Shown piece after piece: positions 24,243 to 35,849 of a stretch of DNA of 64,000 nucleotides. The DNA is from Nageia nagi. Its lineage: Eukaryota; Pinophyta. The translations under genes and the position numbers were made by a program. Location of the stretch: the NCBI GenBank assembly GCA_050084985.1, contig JBITNC010000001.1:19840001-19904000 (forward strand), given 5' to 3'. A model generated the notes under the pieces. The model worked only from the letters and a program-made list of their open reading frames with translations. It searched no databases and was not told the DNA's origin. Position 1 is the stretch's first letter. Each line of letters starts with the position of its first letter.

Positions 24243-24254
24243 GCTTTGGTACGA
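24243..24254 (-). other. Degraded primer-binding site of minus-strand Copia
   Basis: On the minus strand this reads TCGTACCAAAGC directly after the 5' LTR, matching 9 of 12 bases of the initiator tRNA-Met site. Confidence 0.75.
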
Positions 24255-24543
24255 TGAAAGGAGAGGAAAAATGAAGTTCCTCACCTAGGATGCAAGAGCT
24301 AAAAGAATATCACAATAGCATAAAATATTACTCATAATGAATACAATTATGGATTAATTATACATAAGGTAAACCTTGCTTAAATAGAAAGTGAAATAAA
24401 CAATGACCAAACAATCAAAATAATATTGACCATCAGATTAAAAAAACCTAATAAAGATGACAACTAAGCACACCTAGTAATGAAATTAAGATAGTATTAA
24501 TCTAGATACCTAACAAGATAATAAATAAAATAATACTCTAACA
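24255..24543 (-). repeat. 5' LTR of minus-strand Copia
   Basis: 289 bp, starting TGTTAGAG and ending CTTTCA on the minus strand. Aligns with 18981-19267. Confidence 0.9.
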
Positions 24544-24548
24544 ATTTT
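24544..24548 (+). repeat. Target-site duplication of minus-strand Copia, right (ATTTT)
   Basis: Identical to 18976-18980. Confidence 0.85.
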
Positions 24549-25835
24549 GTCTTTCTAGATAATCAAGGTTCGATCCTGTGGTCTTCTTTTAGGTAAAAAT
24601 TGAAGTTAGATTTTTCTAATAAGGAGACTTATGGTGTTATTATTGATAATACTCCTCTTAATTTATGGTAAAAGATTAGGAGGGTAAATATACCATGGTG
24701 TAAATATTAGTTGTTGTTTAATAAGATCCCTCTCAAAGATTATACAACTCATCATGGATATCATTGGTTATCTCTCTTTCTTCCCATGGTTCCTAGATTC
24801 ATTTGGGTGTTGTAAACACTAAGTGTACTTTTTGCAATGAAAAAGAGTCTTTCTTGCAATTATTTTGGTCTTTTAAATTTGCAAGAATGGCCTAGAAGTA
24901 TATGGTTTCTTTTTTTACTCCATTTCTATCAGGAAAGTTCTATTAGCACCATGCACTCTTAGGTGATGTTGTTAGATTTACCCTTCCACTTTAAGAAGTG
25001 TTTCATATTTTTATGATTAGTTTTCTTTTTCACATATGGAAGGCTAAAAATCAAATTATTTTTAAAAACCAATAACCTTATGATGAATTCTCTCTTGCAA
25101 ACAAGATTGAGGTGTTTCTTGATACTTGGTTCTAGATATGCAGCCAAGACACTAAGGTGGAAATGGAGATGAACCACCTTCACGTCCTCCTAAATTATTG
25201 GGCTAATGCCCCTTATTTGGTTACCTAAGTTACCTTTAATAATTTGCAGCAACATGCTCCTCAGTATAGATTATCTTACTAACTCACCTCTAAACTATAA
25301 CCATTCACCCTCTCATGGGTGATAATGGTAACATCCCTCTCCACCTCATCATCAAGGGTTTTATTAGGGAGTGAGTTCTTCACACTAGTAGGATGGTGGA
25401 AATTCAATGTAGATGCAGGTTTTGCAACATGTAGGTTGTGGTGCTACTCTCACTACTACTATGATTACAAGAAATATTAATGTCTAGCATGATCCACACT
25501 CTCCCACTATTGATGTTAATGTTCAGGGTTGGGGTGATGAGGTGGTTGATATTTCTATATATTATCATAAAGATGATGATTGGGATATAAATATGAGGAT
25601 GCTCAAATGCTTTTTTTTAGTTATATTTTTAAGACTATCATAAACTTTTAATGCTCATTCTATTTAATTGATAATAGTTTTTGATAGTGGTTACTTTTTA
25701 TTGGAATCCTAATCCATGAATTAGTATGGACCTACCTAGGGGTGTGAACTCTACCACCCACAATCTCTTTTTGATTGTAAAGGCTATTTTTATTTAATAT
25801 AAATTTATTTTTCATCTAGAAGAAAAAGAATTATT
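24549..25835 (+). pseudogene. LINE relic, zinc-binding and RNase H part and 3' end
   Basis: Continues the LINE split at 18980. A zf-RVT-like segment near 24790-24900 carries CTFCNEKESFLQLFWSFKFA-like coding, the typical 'C..C....E...HLFW.C' region of plant LINEs. It is followed by a stretch like the usual 'IWKARN..IF' region (~25035-25070) and an RNase H-like start WWKFNVDAGFATC (~25390-25430). The sequence ends with the A/T-rich tail typical of plant LINE 3' ends (~25770-25835). Stops and frameshifts throughout. No target duplication of the LINE itself was found. Confidence 0.6.
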
Positions 25836-26459
25836 TCTTTAAAAATATTTATGGTAGAAATATTTTTATAGATGTAGATTTTGATTTTATTTAGTTATAA
25901 AAATATTAAGTGGAATATTTTATTGTGGCTAATTAATTAATTTGAATATAAAAATAATAATGAAGAATTTTTTTATATGAATAAATTGATTTCAAAAAAA
26001 GAGAGGATGATAGATTTAATATTTGAGAAAATATATAATGTAGTCATGAAGTTAGTTTACAACTCCAAGCATTAAGGTAATAATGTTAGGAAAATACTTT
26101 TAAGTTGTAGATTTTATTTACTAGAATTAGAAATGAGAATTTTTTTTAGAATATTTTAAATTAATAAAATAAAATGGAAATGACAACTTAAGGTAATTAA
26201 AATTTAGAAGATTTAATTTATCAATGGCTATGGATATTGAATTAATTACTACAAAATTACAACTTAATATTATGTTGAATATTTTCTAGTTGTATATTTA
26301 TTTAAATAGAATTACAACATAAGGTATTAAAAGGTAAATTTATTTTACAAAAATTTTTATTATATTATTGTGATTTGAAAATGTAGCATTTGTTATATAC
26401 CTTGTTTTATTGATGTATAACTTAAGAAGTTATGAATTAGAATAATTTAATTGAGGGGA
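25836..26459. other. Very AT-rich intergenic, nothing recognised
   Basis: Contains two similar stretches of GTTGTAGATTTTATTTA / AATTACAACWTAA type (~26110 and ~26290), probably old repeat remnants. No gene recognised. Confidence 0.4.
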
Positions 26460-27056
26460 TGTAAGGAAATGTACCCATTAAGTTGGGCAATTTAATTATT
26501 AAAGAACTTTGTACAAGATGAATACCTTATCTTTTATAAATGAAAGAAAACTTTTGTCCTTCATAGTTAATGAGGGAAATTATAGATACACTTGAGTTAA
26601 TTAGATACATTATTTTAATGTAAACTAATTGCTTTGAAAAATGAAATTATAAACTCATTATATGGTTGATTATCAAGGGTACTTGATAATTGGAAGATGA
26701 AGGCAATATTGAAGAAACCTTCGAGTTGAGGAAGATTAGCTTGATCAAAGGATATTGAATAAAATTTTCATTTGATGTAATAGTTATACATTATGTATTG
26801 AAGTTCATTTAATTGTAATAGCTATAAAATGTAAATAGGGAAACTTTACTTTGTGAAATTATTATAACCATGTAATCTAAGGGTGGCCAAACTTCATTAG
26901 AAGATATACAAATTTGGTAAAAATAACATTGATGTAATTATTCAATTTGATATAATTAATAAAGTGTTCTATGATGTAGGGATGGTAGAAGGGCTAGCAT
27001 AGTGGGTTGCCTCTTAGGTGCAAACTTGAGAGGAATCCCCCACTTAAAATAAAATA
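26460..27056 (+). repeat. Possible isolated LTR relic
   Basis: A purine-rich TTGAGGGGA lies just before a TGTAAGG start (26460), and TGGTATCAAA lies at 27057-27066, like a decayed initiator-tRNA-Met primer site. These bracket ~600 bp of non-coding AT-rich sequence. No second copy was found in the window. This is circumstantial. Confidence 0.3.
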
Positions 27057-27066
27057 TGGTATCAAA

Positions 27067-27945
27067 TTTTATGTATGGAATTGTATGGATATTTTTCTTA
27101 GTTTTAATATTAAATACTAATGAATGAATGTTTCATATTAATAATATTGGTGCTTAAGTAACATTGTATATTCTTTATCTATATACACTTGATGGATAAA
27201 TCTTGTTATAAGAAAACAAATGCATGACTAAAGATCAATAAAACTAAAATAATTGCATATATCTCCTTATCAATGAGTGAGAAATTGGCATGTTAGAAAA
27301 ATATTTCTTGCATTACCATCTAAGAGTTTATGGGTCTACAATAATTATAATTAAAAATAATCACCTTCCTAATGTAGTACATGATGCATTATACATTTAG
27401 ATAATTTCATATCATTTATTAATACATTTAGATAATTTAATATCATATATTATATTTAGATCATTTCATGTTGTATGATATAATTACCCCATTTTAGAAC
27501 ATACAATGCATGAGGCCAACTTATCACTTTTGGACTAGTTTTGATACTTGGAAAAATTCTAGCTTGGATAGTTGCTTTCAACTCCAAGCTAGTTTTTGGG
27601 CCCTATTTTGAGACATATTTTGTGTTATTTTTTCTAATAGCATATGATGTTTAGAAATATGGTATATTACAATTGATTATGATATCATAAATCTCCTTTG
27701 GTTTAATAACTTAGTCTAATTGTACAAGCATGAAAAAGGCAGTTTATGACTTTTTGACAAGTTCGTTATAATAATCATCAACATTTGGGCCTATTTTCGG
27801 ACATGAAGATTATGTAATATATATGGAACATGAATGCAAAGGTAAGCATAATAAGATTCAAATATGATATACAAGTATGATTGAATGACTCAAATATGCC
27901 TTACAATGCTTCTACAATATGTCATAATTTATTTCTAATGTTTTT
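27067..27945. other. AT-rich intergenic, nothing recognised
   Basis: Three echoes of CATTTAGATAATTTMATATCAT near 27395-27465. No gene recognised. Confidence 0.4.
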
Positions 27946-28075
27946 ATATAGTCAATTTGTAAATTTTGATAGTATTTTACTTTTTGATAGGTTTTTTACA
28001 AGCATGAAAAAGGTAACTATATATTGATTTGTAACTTTTGATATTATTTTACTTTTTGATAGGTTTTTGATAGGT
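27946..28075 (+). repeat. Imperfect direct repeat (~50-70 bp)
   Basis: TTTGTAAMTTTTGATA followed by TATTTTACTTTTTGATAGG occurs twice (~27955 and ~28030). ACAAGCATGAAAAAGG also recurs near 27725. Confidence 0.7.
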
Positions 28076-29380
28076 GGTAGTTTATGTGACTATGCATGAG
28101 AGGTTATTAGCCACAATCATAGGTAGTCAACTCTTAGTGACATGATAATAGGTGATAATTAGATAAGCTCCCATAAAGGGCTTTAGGGACCTGGTTATAA
28201 ATACACCCAAAGGCCTTTTTGTTTTAATGATTATATTTATCTATGGTATCGGCAAAATTTTAAATTGCAAGATCTTATAAAATTTCTTTTATGCTTGATT
28301 CTCAAATAAGTTTAAAGAAATATTCAAATTTTTTATAGAAAATTAATGAAATAAGAAAGAAAATAAATTTTATAGTTTCCAATAAAAAAACTAAATAAAA
28401 AATGCAATATTCAACAAGCCTAAATTTTTAAAAGTAAGTCAAATTCACCAATTTCTTGATACTAAAAATTTATTTAATATCAATTATAATAAATAAAATG
28501 CTAAATAAATAACCCAATTAGTTGCATTAAAAATCAAATATTTCTATTGACCTTGACATAATAAAATTCAAATTCCAATGAACTATAATATTATAATTTA
28601 TCTATTCTAGGTGAATCACAACTCAGATCTAGATGACTCACTCCTCAAGTTTGAACCTTTTCTCCTTATAATCATGGTGTGTTGATGTACAATGGTATAT
28701 TATTGTATGCTATACCAACCTCTATACCTTTAAACTCATATTCATCATTAAACACTCCTAAATGTTAACCTAAACTATAATATTATAAATAAGGAATATG
28801 GTAGGTAATGAAAGATAAATCTAGACTTGATAGGTGGTTTCAAGAGACACTGATCAATAATATGCATCAATGTATCTATCAAGTTCTAGGTATGATCAAT
28901 AATACATCCTTCATATCTTATGTAGATGATAGATTTTACTTTTAGCCTAGATAGCTTCTTGGCTAATACTCCTAAGACTTGTCATCATAAGAATAGAAAG
29001 AAGTGAAATTACATACTATTCTACAAGTATAAAAAATAAATAATTTAAGTATTTGGATACCTAAAATATAATTTTAAATAAATAAAAATAAATTTAGGTG
29101 TTAACACTTAATATTTATAGGGCCAATAAAATTAATTTCCCATTAAGAAAAAGACATATCTACTACAATTAGTTTCAGTGAGGTGGCCCTAAATGTTTCT
29201 CTACCTATAAATTCATATCAAGGTTTAAATTCCTAAAAACATATGCTTCCTAAGTAGGCTCAAGGATAGAAAAACTAGTTAAAATAATAATGATCATCAA
29301 AATATTAGTTGAAAGAGACAAGTAGTAGAAGGTAATAACTAGATCATCCAAACCATGCATTCTAAATAAGGGGGAAACAT
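28076..29380. other. Intergenic, nothing certain
   Basis: A TATA-like GTTATAAATACACCC (28193) and a TGGTATCGGC (28245), faintly like an LTR end plus primer site. Otherwise AT-rich with no coding remnant recognised. Confidence 0.35.
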
Positions 29381-29385
29381 CAATA
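29381..29385 (+). repeat. Target-site duplication of Gypsy element, left (CAATA)
   Basis: Identical to 35431-35435. Confidence 0.95.
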
Positions 29386-29812
29386 TGTTAGGATCCCACA
29401 TCCTAACATTTTAGTGTTAGTATTATTATTTTATTAAATTATCAACATATATTGTAAACTATAATATTATGATTGTAATGGTATATTGTGATTGTAAGGG
29501 TGGGCCTAATTTTGCATTACTATTAGGGTTAGGGTTAGTTTAATATAAATAGATAGAAGTGTGTGGAGAAATGCATCTTGAACATTATTTTTGCTTTTGG
29601 AGTTGTAAGGAGGTAGCCCCCTCAAAGAAACCTATGATTCTATTACTATTCAATAAAATCCTATCCTTATCTGCTTATTGATGCTATTTTATGTTCTATT
29701 TACCAGCACATGCTCTATTATTTCTAGTAGATAGTTATCATTTTCCTATTTCAAATCAATATTCATTTCATTTTTGAAATATTTCCCTTTTCATATTTGT
29801 AGCATTGTAACA
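29386..29812 (+). repeat. 5' LTR of Gypsy element
   Basis: 427 bp, starting TGTTAGGATCCCACATCC and ending TGTAACA. It contains an inverted GGAT...ATCC start, a TATA-like TAATATAAATAG near 29540 and an AATAAAATC near 29653. The TTAGGGTTAGGG inside it is LTR sequence. Confidence 0.95.
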
Positions 29813-29814
29813 TC

Positions 29815-29826
29815 TAGTATCAGACT
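29815..29826 (+). other. Degraded primer-binding site of Gypsy element
   Basis: TAGTATCAGACT, two bases after the 5' LTR. Nine of 12 bases match the initiator-tRNA-Met site. Confidence 0.75.
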
Positions 29827-30530
29827 CTTTCTAAAGCCATTCTACTTTAGAAAAAAAATTTCTTAGAGGTCTAAGCTAGAAACCCTTACTAGGGGTTTTA
29901 AAATATCTAGGAGGATCTATCATTTTTGGCTAAGCACACTTGCCCATAAAGCTATAGTGTGAAGTGAGGTGCAAAAAAATCTACACCAATACCCAAGCCT
30001 CAAATAGAACCTTACATGGAATTGGACTCCATGTACCGAAAGGTATATCAGAGACTATCTAGGCTATAAATGAAAATAGGCAGGAAGCTTGTTAATCATC
30101 TGTAAACTGTAGTGCACTAGCAAGTGCTGTTGGAAAGTTACTTGTCATAGAACCCATATTTGTAGCCTCTTTCCTTGTGAAAGTTGGATAGGAGGTATTT
30201 TTAGACAACCCTATAGAGTAGATAATCCTTACCCTAGAATCATTCTTTCACACCAAAAACCTTGATTTAGGAATAGAGTGTATGACATGTAGTTTTTTAT
30301 AGCTACCAAAAATAGCAATTCAAAGGTAGCAAAAAATTTAGAGCTAAATAACTAAAAATATATACTATTTTAGCAATTTTTAACAAAAATAGATAGACCC
30401 ATAGATGAAAAAAAATAAAAAAAAGAGTTTGGGGTCCAAAAATAATCATCAAGAGACCTAGCCCATTGTGATCATCTTTTGAGCTGATCATTTTGATATA
30501 TTACACTCATACATTTTCTTGAGCACTTTC

Positions 30531-30628
30531 TAAAAATAGTAGTTTCTAAAAATAACAGTTTCCAAAAAATATCAACTTCAAAAATAGTAGTTTCCAAAAA
30601 TATCAACTTCAAAAATAGCAATTTTTAG
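30531..30628 (+). repeat. Tandem repeat in Gypsy leader, ~31 bp units
   Basis: About three copies of AAAAATAGTAGTTTCC followed by AAAAATATCAACTTC, upstream of gag. Confidence 0.8.
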
Positions 30629-30939
30629 AAATGACACTTAAAATAAGATCCCAAATAGTAGCACAAGCTGATCCTATCATGATGATATTTCAAACTATGA
30701 TCCAACAAATGGTAGATACACTTACTAGTACATTTAGAATATAAATTTGACAAATATAGACACAAATACAAACCTTTGATAGTAAATGTGATAGTATTCA
30801 ACTAAGTCTTAGTCATACCAATAATGCATCCAGTTCATAGTAATTAAGGCAATCAAGAAATCCATAAGGGTATCATCATAACTTTCAAATCAAACAATAT
30901 GGTTTCATTCTTTCTCGCATAACTAAATTGGATTTTCCT

Positions 30940-33900
30940 TGATTTGATGGAGATAATCCCACTAGCTAGATTTATAAAGCTAGATAGTATTTCACATTGA
31001 ACTAAATCCTAGAAGATTTGAAGGTGCACATGGCATCTTTTTATTTGGATCGTGAGGCTCTCTAATGGCACCAGTGGTACTCAAAAATGCATCCTACTCA
31101 TTCATTGGATGAATTCACTCAAAAATTATTGATCCATTTTGGTCCTAGTGACTATGAAGATTTCATAGGGATATTGACCAAGTTATGTCAAACTACAACA
31201 GTCAAAGAATACCAAAATTAGTTTGAGAAATTGGTAAATCACCTAGAGGGTTTGGATGATGCATTTTTCACAAGTTGTTTTATCAGTGGCTTAAAAGAAG
31301 AAATTAAACCAGAGGTCAAAATGTTTAATCCCAAAACTATGATGGATGCTATTGCATTAGCAAAGCTTGCTAAAGATAAAGCCAATGCTCATCGATGAAA
31401 TGCAAGACCTCCATTCACCAAAACATATAATATTTCCCATTCCTATAATAACACAAGTGCCCCACCATCGATTTGTAGAATGCAAACTAAGAAGTTGATA
31501 TGGGAGGAAATGGAAGACCAACAAAATGGAAATTTGTTTGTGGTCATCATTGTACACAACAAAAGTTATATTTGCTTGATGTTGATGCTCCTAGTGAGGA
31601 GGAATATGAGAGTGCACCTGAAAAGGTTATAGAGGAAATTCCAAATAAGAAGGCCCTAATTATTCTTATAATGCATTGTAGGAATTACCACCCCTCAAAC
31701 TATGAAGGTCAAAGGGTTTTTTAAAAAGTGCCCTCTCATAATATTGTTGGATTCGAGAAGTACTCATAATTTCATTAATCCATAAGTGGCTAAGGTTGCT
31801 GATTATTACATCTACCCTACAAATAATTTTGAGGTTATGGTTGATAATGGAGGAAAATTACCATGTAAAGGCACATGTCATAATGTTAAACTGAGCATGG
31901 ACCACTATACTTTGAAAAGTGACATGTATGCTTTACCACTTGGGGGATGTGATATAGTTTTGGGGGTACAAGGGCTAAGGAGTTTGGGCATTATATAGTG
32001 GAATTTTGTATAGCTATGGATGACCTTCAAAATAGATGAACATGAGCATACTCTCAAGGGATTATAGGGTGTATCTATATAAGTTGTGAGCTTACATCAC
32101 ATAAAAATATCCTACAAAAAATTAGAAAGGGGATGTTGGCACAATTATACTTTTATCAATCACTAAATCTAAAATCATAAAGCCTAAGGATTTGTAGCCC
32201 ATATTAAGTAAGCATTCAAGTACCTTTGAGGAACCAATGGGCTTACCACCCTAGTGATCACATGATCATGCATCTAGTTGGTGCTAAGAAGTCACTCACC
32301 AAACATTAATCCTTAGAGATATCCTTGTTTATAGAAAAATGAAATTGAAAAATTAGTTAAGGAACTATCGGATGTAGGAGTAATCTAACCTAGAATAAGC
32401 CCATATTCTTCTTTAATTATATTGGTTTGTAAGAAAGATGGTTCTCAATGTATGTGTGCAGATTTTAGGGCCCTCAACAAAATTACCATCAAAGATAAAT
32501 TTCCCATCCTGATCATTGATGAATTATTTGATGAACTGCATGGGGCAAGATATTTTTCCAAGCTAGACCTATGATCTAGGTATCACCAAATCTATCTTAA
32601 GAGGATATATTGAAAATTGCATTTTGCACCCATGAGGGCCATTATGAGTTCCTGGTCATACCTTTTGGCTTCATAAATGCTCCATCTACATTTGAAAGTT
32701 TAATGAATCAGGTGTTTCATCAATTCCTTAAGAAGTTCATTTTAGTTTTCTTTGATGATATATTGATCTATAGTAAGACATGGCAAGAACATGTAGCACA
32801 TGTTGACCAAACCTTACAAATTTTGAAGGAACACTAGTTATATGCAAAAAAACTCAAAATGTTCATTTGGCAAAGGGAAATTGATTACTTAGGCCATGTT
32901 ATATCCAAAGAGGGAGTTAAGGTGGATCCATAAAAAATTACTAACATGCAAAACTAGTTTGTTCCTACATGTTTGAAAAGTCTTCAAGGATTCTTGGGGT
33001 TAACAAGATATTATAAGAAATTTGTGAAGGATTATGGCAAGATTGCAGCACCTCTAACCATGTTGTTGAAAAAGAATACATTCCAATGATCTTTCAAGCT
33101 AAGGCAACTTTCTTTAAGCTCAAGGAGGTAATATGTACCACCCCAGTATTAGCAATGTTAGATTTTTCTAAAACCGTTTATGATAGAAAGTGATGCTTGT
33201 GGAGTAGGAATTAGGGTAGTATTAATGCAGGAGGGGCATCCCTTAGCATTCACTAATAGAACACTCTCTAGAAAAAATTTGGGTAAATCCACTTACGAAA
33301 AAGAAATGCTTACCATCATTCATGTAGTTTAATGTTAGAGACCATATCTCATTGGTCGCCATTTCATCATCCTCATAGATCATCATAGTTTGAAATTTTT
33401 CATTGAGCAATGTATTTCTACACTTGAGCAACAAAAATGTGTGACTAAACTACTAGGGTATGATTATGAGATAGTATAGTGTAAAGGTAAGGAGAATGTG
33501 GTTATCGATGCTTTGTCCAAAAAATTTGAAGATCAAGTAGCAGTGCAATTTCTTTCATCTCCTATTCCTCAATGGTTGAATAAAGTTAAATAAGAGTAGG
33601 TAGAGGATAACTCCACCCAAGAATTGCTAAAATAGATCACTCAAGACCCCATGAGTAAACCACACCACACATGGCATGATGGTATTTTGAGATTCAAAGG
33701 TTAAATTTTGTTACCATCTCCTTCAAAATGTAAATCAAAAATACTTTCCAAATTGCATTCCACACCTACATTAGGACATGAAGGATTTTTGAAAAATTAT
33801 AAGCAAGTGGCACAGTCATTCTATAGGATAGGTATGAAATTGGATATCAAGTAGTTTATGGTAGCTTGTGATGTGTGTCAATGATAAAAAGGTGAGATAG

Positions 33901-34990
33901 TGGGTACTCTAGGACTCCTTCAACCTCTTCTCATACATACCCATATATGGATCAATATATTAATGATTTAATAGAAGGCCTTCCTAAATCTCATGGTAAA
34001 TTAGTTATTCTAGTGGTGGTTGATCGTTATCCAAATATGCTCATTTTGGTTCATTGGCTCATCCCTACAAAGTAGTGATAAGGCATAATTATTTTTGGAT
34101 ACAATTTTCAAACTACATGGCATGCCAAAGATGATTATTAGTGATCATGATCCCACTTTTACAAGTCATTTTTGGCAAGAACTTTTTAAACTGTAAGGTT
34201 CCCAACTAAATATGAGCTCAACATATCACCCACAAACTGATGGTTAGATTAAAATTATCAATAAATGCTTAGAAACATATTTACATTATTTTCTTCAGTA
34301 CAAATTGTGCATTGGTTATGATGGTTTCCCTTGGCTAAGTAGTGGTATAATACATCTTATCATTCTATCACAAGATGACCCCTTATGAAGTAGTGTATGG
34401 TCAAGCTCCACCAACAGTCACCTTGTATGTTGCAAGTACCAGTAAAGTTTAGGTAGTTGACTTAGCTTTAGTTACTCAAGATGATATTATTTATTTTCTC
34501 AAGGATAACCTTCAAATAACCCAACATCATATGAAACAATAGGCTAATCAGCAACATGTGGAAAGAGAGTTCCAGGTAGATGACATGTCTTTTTGAGGCT
34601 GCAACCTTATCGCTAGAAATCCTTAAAAATAAATGGCCCTCAAAAATTAGCCTCAAAGTTTTTATGGCCCTTTTACAATTTATTATAGTGCATTGGCCTA
34701 GCTACATACAAATTAGAGCTTCTCTTTTTCCAAGCTTCACCTAGTGTTTCATGTCTCTTGCCTAAGAAAGTGGTTGCATCAAAGGTTTGGGTTTAAACAT
34801 AATTACCTAAGTTGGTAGAGTATGGATAAATGGTAGTTGTACCTAAGGTAGTTTTGGATCAATGTTAATTATAGCTTCATAATCACTCCATCACAAAATC
34901 CTTATGCAATGGTAAGGCATGGCACCAGAAGATGTAACATGGGAAATCCTTCATCAGTTGTAGCAATAATTTCCACTACTTCAAACTTTG
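30940..34990 (+). pseudogene. Decayed Gypsy gag-pol with chromodomain-like end
   Basis: Remnants in order. Gag (~30940-31400) includes MASFYLDREAL and SLDEFTQKLLIHFGPSDYED. A knuckle remnant CGHHCTQQKLYLLD lies at ~31540-31580. Protease (~31740-32000) has LLDSRSTHNF, so the catalytic D-S-G reads D-S-R, then GGCDIVLGVQGLRSLG. RT (~32340-32960) has an intact FFDDILIYS (~32748) and REIDYLGHVISKEGVKVDP. RNase H (~33170-33540) has SDACGVGI and LALTNRTLS-like sequence. Integrase (~33750-34360) has ISDHDPTFTSHFW and YHPQTDG-stop-IKIIN, with Lys where the catalytic Glu belongs. GMAPEDVTWEILHQL (~34918-34962) resembles a chromodomain end. Numerous stops and frameshifts. Confidence 0.9.
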
Positions 34991-35008
34991 AGGACAAAGC
35001 TTCATCCC

Positions 35009-35021
35009 AAGAGGGGTGGCA
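35009..35021 (+). other. Polypurine tract of Gypsy element
   Basis: AAGAGGGGTGGCA, immediately before the 3' LTR. Confidence 0.85.
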
Positions 35022-35430
35022 TGTTAGGATCCCACATCCTAACATTTTAGTGTTATTATTAGTATTTTATTAAATTGTTAGCCTATATTGTAAATCATAA
35101 TATTGTGATTATAAGGGCAAGGCCTAATTTTGCATTACTATTAGGGTTAGGGTTAGTTTAATATAGATAGATAGAAGTGTGTGGAGAAATGCATCTTGAA
35201 CATTATTTTTCACCTTTAGAGTTGTAAGGAGGTAGCCCTCTCAAAGCGGCCTATGATTTTGTTACTATTAGTAAAATCCTATCCTTATTTACTTATTGAT
35301 GCTATTTTGTGTTCTATTTACTAGTGCATGCTCTATTATTTCCAATAGATAGTTATCATTTTCCTATTTCAAATCAATATTCATTTCATTTTTGCAATAT
35401 TTCCCTTTTCATATTTGTAGTATCATAACA
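35022..35430 (+). repeat. 3' LTR of Gypsy element
   Basis: 409 bp, starting TGTTAGGATCC and ending CATAACA. Collinear with 29386-29812. Confidence 0.95.
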
Positions 35431-35435
35431 CAATA
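35431..35435 (+). repeat. Target-site duplication of Gypsy element, right (CAATA)
   Basis: Identical to 29381-29385. Confidence 0.95.
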
Positions 35436-35849
35436 TTCTAGATGATTTATATAAGCATTAGTTTAAGTTTTATTAAAAGGTTATATTGATTGTGATTGGC
35501 CTATAGCCATTATTTTTTTTGTGAAAGTTAAAGATTATTTTAATCATTTTCATGCAATTTTTACTTATAAATACAAGGAAAGTCAATATAGTAAGGGTGA
35601 AATATTTAAATATTTTTTCTCTACAATGTTACTAACTCTACTATTTGAATACAAGTATGACATTTTTGACCTTTATTTCAATTATTTTTCAATGTATATA
35701 CTTAAATTATTATGTATGCATTTGTAAACACTTTTAGCTTCATGGGTGAATGTTGAATGTGTATGTTAATGTTATATTTGGCTAGGATTACAAATTAAGG
35801 TGATAAAAATTTATGGATATTAATTTGCATAGCCTTCCATCCTTTTTGC
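35436..35849. other. Intergenic, nothing recognised
   Basis: AT-rich. An open frame at 35521-35727 is unrecognised and likely chance. Confidence 0.4.

Larger units (their letters stand above)
18981..24543 (-). mobile_element. Complete but decayed Ty1/Copia element, minus strand
   Basis: A 5563-bp element inserted in the LINE relic. LTRs are 287 bp (left) and 289 bp (right), about 13% diverged by eye. The right-hand (5') LTR starts TGTTAGAG and ends TTTCA. The left-hand copy ends TTTTA, a C-to-T change in the terminal CA. A degraded primer-binding site adjoins the 5' LTR and a purine tract adjoins the 3' LTR. Flanks carry ATTTT duplications. Minus-strand coding remnants follow Copia order: Gag, protease, integrase, RT, RNase H. 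Confidence 0.92.
29386..35430 (+). mobile_element. Complete but decayed Ty3/Gypsy chromovirus-like element
   Basis: A 6045-bp element with LTRs of 427 and 409 bp (TG...CA), a degraded initiator-tRNA-Met primer site, a polypurine tract and a perfect CAATA target-site duplication. The domain order is Gag, zinc knuckle, protease, RT, RNase H, integrase, chromodomain-like C-terminus. RT lying before integrase is the Gypsy hallmark, and the C-terminal chromodomain-like block suggests a chromovirus (Reina/Tekay type possible, clade not settled). LTRs differ by about 10% by eye. A ~20-bp tandem duplication in the 5' LTR explains much of the length difference. Many stops and frameshifts make it non-autonomous. 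Confidence 0.95.

Noticed and set aside
29520-29540. Telomere-like TTAGGGTTAGGGTTAG (also near 35143)
   Set aside because: Both copies sit at the same place in the two Gypsy LTRs, are only two to three units long and are not the plant TTTAGGG form.
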